Assembly (NCBI GenBank): GCA_036850595.1
Contig: CM072161.1
Span: 10,313,905-10,377,904 of the forward strand
Origin: Rhyacichthys aspro
Lineage: Eukaryota > Chordata > Actinopteri > Gobiiformes > Rhyacichthyidae
DNA length: 64,000 nucleotides
Direction of reading: 5' to 3'
Under the pieces are notes generated by a model that was given only the letters and a program-made list of their open reading frames with translations, was not told the origin of the DNA and made no database searches. Below are positions 61,102-64,000 of this stretch, piece after piece. A program made the translations under genes and the position numbers. Numbering within the stretch: the stretch's first letter is position 1; each line of letters opens with the position of its first letter.

Positions 61102-62672
61102 ATGGAGCATGTGAGTATTTTGAAATTTAAAAAAAAAAAAATCTTTAATTAGATTTTTTTCATTATAATCCCTGTAAAATGTACATTTAGTTAAATTGAA
61201 TGAGTTCTAAGTCAAAGTAACCCATTAGGACCAATTCTGGCCAAAACAAACGCAGCAAAAGCCTGTAATCTGCGTATTTTACGTACTAGAGGCCAACCAA
61301 TCTAGTTTTACCGCGGCTTTTGTCCAGCCCAGACTGCACAGTGACGAGGTTAGGATAAAAAGAAAGCACTACTGATAATAATAATATAATATTTCACCAT
61401 ATCCTCGTTCTTCATTATAGTGTTATTAGTTACATGCTATAGCCTTAGCGAAATATAAATTTTTTACGCTACTGATTGATGACAATATATCTATATGCTA
61501 ATCACGACATTTACAAATATTCGATAAAATACAAAAACTGCTTTCTCTCGTTTTTACGATGAACAGTTAGTGAATTCATATGATTATTCTTATTTTATTG
61601 CTATTTTACTTACTTTAAAATCTGTCTTATTCTGAAGTGTGTACATTGTTTTGTTGCAGTGTGTCTTGCCCGTTCAGCTTCAGGAGCACGACTACTGCAG
61701 GAAGAGGAAGAGGCTCACAAGGAGTCAGGACAAGTCTAAGGGCTACTGGAAGCAGGTAAATACCAGAGGTTTTGTAGAGATCATGTAAAAGCTCATAGTG
61801 TTGTAAAAGTTTCTGGAGAACAGAAATGAGATTTAGAGAATCTGTTGAAGTGACAAGATTAATCAATCAGGCTCAGAGCTGATTGTAGGTCAACTTTAAT
61901 TGGCATAACTCTAAGTGTCCGAGTGGGCCTCCTCTACAGGTCCAAAGTTCTCACCTGCCCGACCAGCCTCCACAGCCCACCCCTGACCTTCCTCCTGCCA
62001 CTCCTCCTCCGCCCAAAGTCACTCCAAACTGCTCTGAACCTGAGCCACGCAGCAACTCTGCTGAGCTCCCAGAGTTCCTGGGTTTAACCCGCCGCCCTCA
62101 GCCCTCCTCCGCTGCTCAGAGCGTGGGCCCCTGCCCCGAGCCGTCCACTTCAGGACAGAGCTCTGTTGCTGACAGTGATCCTGTGATGATCCACGGTTAC
62201 ACTGTGGAGCAGTATCAGAGCATCTACCACTCAGTAGTGGATGACATGCTCAAGTAGGTTTATTTTTATGGCTAAAAAAAAGATAAATGCTTCTTTGAAC
62301 TGTAAAATATATTTTTATCATTTGCCAATTAGACACTGGTAGATCTACTGTATTTATCACACAGAGGGTCAAGGGCTTACAGTGATTCCCCACTTTTTGT
62401 ATCCATTTGTTGAAATTGATGTTTCATATTTGTCTGCGTTTCAAAGGTACAAAAATGGGCGCCCTCGTCCTTACTCTCTTGACCTCCGTAAGATCAAGCA
62501 GCGCCTGTGGGAGGCTCTCAACCGTCCACTCCTCTCTGTGGTGGAGACAGCCTCGGGACTCCTGAAAATACAGGAGTCCACTGCACTCGAGGATTGTCCC
62601 CTCACATTGATAGACATCTCTGGAGAGCCGGAACCTCGGGCTCCTCCCAAAAAGAGACCCCGTCTCCACTAG
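61102..62672 (+). CDS. Unrecognised proline-rich, probably nuclear protein, array copy C
   Basis: Exons 61102-61110, 61660-61755, 61940-62253 and 62447-62672; 645 nt, 214 residues. It differs from A and B by RFNRSQ to RLTRSQ in exon 2, VLGSHLPHQ to VQSSHLPDQ at the start of exon 3, loss of one Gly codon in the DLGRK motif (DLRK), and a four-residue change where DCPPHIDVDIS becomes DCPLTLIDIS. The last change comes from a one-base and a two-base deletion that together restore the frame. The C-terminal KKRPRLH and all splice sites are intact. It is the most diverged of the open copies yet still fully readable. Confidence 0.7.
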
Positions 62673-62774
62673 AGACGTTCTCTCCATTGTAAATAGTGTA
62701 TATAGTTCAAGACATCTATTTGATGAACTTTAAAAGACTTTTAAAAGACTTTATAAGAATACTGCAAGTGTCTC

Positions 62775-64000
62775 CAAATCTCTGCCAACAAACATCCAGC
62801 CTCTTCTCAGTCCATCTGCAGCTTCTACCATCAAGCAGCACCTCCAGCCTCTAACATCAGGCTCCAGCACCACCTTCCACCTCCTTCTACCTCAAAAACA
62901 GACGCTGTACCATCCTGTCTGTGTGTCCAGTCCATCTGCAGCTTCTACCATCAAGCTCCAACAACAAACTCTGCCTCAGCCTCCACCTGCCTCAAAAACA
63001 GACGTCTTACCATCCATCCCGTCTGTTCTGCCTTCAACAAAAACTTCAGTCCATCTGCAGCTTCCACCACCAAGCACCACCTCCAGCCTCTAACATCAGG
63101 CTCCAGCACCACCTTCCACCTCAAAAACAGATGCTATACCATCCTGTCTGTGTGTCCAGTCCATCTGCAGCTTCTACCACCCAGCACCACCTCCAACAAC
63201 TCTGCCTCAGCCTCCACCTGCCTCAAAAACAGACGTCTTACCATCCATCCTGTCTTTTCTGCCTCATCAAAAACTTCTTCAGTCCATCTGCAGCTTCCAC
63301 CATCAAGCACCACCTCCAGCCTCTAACATCAGGCTCCAGCACCACCTTCCACCTCCTTCTGCCTCAAAAACAGACACTGTACCATCCTGTCTGTGTGTCC
63401 AGTCCATCTGCAGCTTCTACCACCAAGCAGCACCTCCAGCCTCTAACATCAGGCTCCAGCACCTCCTTCTACCTCAAAAACAGACGCTGTACCATCCTGT
63501 CTGTGTGTCCAGTCCATCTGCAGCTTCTACCACCCAGCTGCACCTCCAACAACAACTCTGCCTCAGCCTCCACCTGCCTCAAAAACAGACGCCTTACCAT
63601 CCATCCCGTCTGTTCTGCCTCATCAAAAACTTCTTCAGTCCATCTGCAGCTTCTACCACCAAGCACCACCTCCAGCCTCTAACATCAGGCTCCAGCACCA
63701 CCTTCCACCTAAAAAAACAGACGCTGTACCATCCTGTCTGTGTGTCCAGTCCATCTGCAGCTTCTACCACCAAGCTCCAACCACAAACCCTGCCTCAGCC
63801 TCCACCTGCCTCAAAAACAGACGCTTACCATCCATCCCGTCTGTTCTGCCTCATCAAATCAAAACTTCTTCAGTCCATCTGCAGCTTCCACCACCAAGCA
63901 CCACCTCCAGCCTCTAACATCAGGCTCCAGCACCACCTTCCACCTCCTTGTACCTCAAAAACAGAAGCTGTACCGTCTGTCTGTGTGTCCATCGACAGCT
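62775..64000 (+). repeat. Minisatellite after array copy C, about 11 subunits
   Basis: Anchors near 62812, 62932, 63050, 63163, 63284, 63402, 63511, 63642, 63750, 63875 and 63990. The last one begins the terminal subunit (CATCGACAGC), cut by the window edge. The penultimate subunit is of the ordinary CCATCTGCAGCTTCCACC type, unlike in A and B, so subunit turnover has been independent. Confidence 0.88.

Larger units (their letters stand above)
58675..64000 (+). repeat. Tandem array unit C (truncated by window edge)
   Basis: Begins GATTATAAGTATTTAATTCT. The proximal half is nearly identical to units A and B; from about 61130 onward there are scattered one- to three-base differences. The window ends inside the terminal subunit of its minisatellite. 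Confidence 0.92.

Overview
The window looks like teleost fish nuclear DNA: AT-rich, with split genes using GT-AG introns, fish-type repeats such as an L2-like LINE tail, and proteins closest to vertebrate families. All family assignments rest on reading translated exons against remembered families; no search was run.

Layout. (1) 129-10832, plus strand: the last four coding exons of an intracellular FGF-homologous factor (fgf11-like), whose first exon lies left of the window. (2) 19184-21786, plus: a complete four-exon claudin-7-like gene. (3) 23417-26664, minus: a complete eleven-exon nucleophosmin (npm1), convergent with the claudin and containing one GC-AG intron. A perfect 73-bp-arm inverted repeat sits just upstream of its start. 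(4) 28808-33090, minus: a complete eight-exon kcnip1 (Kv channel interacting protein 1, 215 aa). (5) 33.1-44.4 kb: no gene seen; an L2-like LINE tail, simple repeats and two GC-rich islets.

(6) 44.4-64.0 kb is the unusual part. It is a tandem array of a four-exon gene that I do not recognise. Two decayed copies (44.7-45.6 and 47.5-47.8 kb) are followed by three open copies (50.2-51.8, 55.8-57.4 and 61.1-62.7 kb), in repeat units of about 5.6, 5.3 and at least 5.3 kb, and the array reaches the right edge. The predicted product is 214-216 aa: a basic cluster, a proline-rich middle, a conserved block ending in a predicted helix, and a basic C-terminus, which suggests a nuclear protein. Directly after each stop codon lies a pyrimidine-rich minisatellite with ~110-124-bp subunits of two alternating types; subunit number differs between copies (11, 8 and 11). 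Each unit also carries two CTCF-like motifs in fixed places.

The FHF and KChIP1 both act on voltage-gated channels (Nav and Kv4 respectively). The claudin is an epithelial junction protein and nucleophosmin a nucleolar chaperone. They share a neighbourhood, not a pathway. In human, FGF11 and CLDN7 lie together on 17p13.1 while NPM1 and KCNIP1 lie together on 5q35, so this window joins two mammalian synteny blocks.
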